Source: [Pseudomonas] carboxydohydrogena (GTDB lineage Bacteria > Pseudomonadota > Alphaproteobacteria > Rhizobiales > Xanthobacteraceae). Taken from it: a stretch of 64,000 nucleotides of DNA. Position numbers and translations under genes: made by a program. This document shows, one piece after another, positions 63,960-64,000 of this stretch. Under the pieces are notes generated by a model, which saw only the letters and a list, made by a program, of their open reading frames with translations, had not been told where the DNA came from and made no database searches. The first letter of the stretch is position 1, and each line of letters begins with the position of its first letter. The stretch is taken from positions 2,478,501 to 2,542,500 of the forward strand of contig NZ_CP113162.1 in assembly GCF_029030725.1 (NCBI RefSeq), in the 5' to 3' direction.

Positions 63960-64000
63960 GTGGATCTCCTCAATCCCGTGATGTCACCCCAACAGGCGAT

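Overview
The window looks like chromosomal core sequence from an alphaproteobacterium of the Bradyrhizobium / Rhodopseudomonas / Afipia group (Nitrobacteraceae). The support is: a fused cytochrome b/c1 gene (fbcH) behind the Rieske gene; an Irr-type iron control element at the bacterioferritin genes; an MbfA-type ferritin/VIT1 iron exporter; long-form isocitrate lyase next to a RamB/ScfR-type regulator; and two palindromic repeat families typical of this group. GC is high throughout. No tRNA, rRNA, IS element, prophage or CRISPR array was seen. The genus is inference.

Layout. 1-1898: bc1 complex genes on the minus strand, cut by the window edge. 2168-4692: trmL, queE, queD and hemF. 4807-6237: an outer-membrane barrel gene made of two tandem barrel units. 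6384-9482: a DUF2158 protein, then an overlapping minus-strand operon (DUF1285, Nudix CoA pyrophosphatase, DUF6111, cca). 9686-16692: a MoxR / DUF58 / BatA-DUF4159 / amidotransferase-like membrane cluster. 16763-21096: a probable zinc-starvation cluster with two Zur-like palindromes, a DUF2946 protein, a TonB receptor and a COG0523 GTPase. 21100-25102: GNAT, Nudix, mbfA, a phosphoesterase and small proteins. 25138-28416: aceA diverging from its probable regulator. 30116-34971: thiamine operon thiO-S-G-E-C under a TPP riboswitch. 35180-36980: a sugar-epimerase-like cupin plus a GT2 glycosyltransferase, probably an acquired cassette. 37040-41743: assorted genes. 41778-42674: bfr and bfd with an Irr box. 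43033-47786: a CLC transporter, small secreted proteins, a lytic transglycosylase and a UPF0114 protein. 47904-52101: tam, ettA and gdhA. 52171-56323: an Omp31-like barrel, an AraC regulator, an L,D-transpeptidase and a low-complexity protein. 56371-59859: two sulfurtransferases and a VWA protein diverging from a second MoxR ATPase. 59866-63959: a GIY-YIG protein, small proteins, a heme-c sensor adenylate cyclase, a Tat-exported dienelactone hydrolase-like protein and a 54-residue DUF3309 protein.

Themes. Metal homeostasis recurs: zinc uptake and chaperoning, iron storage and export, and haem synthesis. The most notable signals are the paired Zur-like operators, a signal peptide that appears to be encoded by a palindromic repeat, a TPP riboswitch whose closing stem holds the ribosome binding site, the membrane cyclase with a CxxCH motif, the duplicated outer-membrane barrel, a QueD without the usual catalytic cysteine, and the dense TTGTAA/TTACAA operator array beside aceA. 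All functional statements rest on motif reading. No database search or structure prediction was run.
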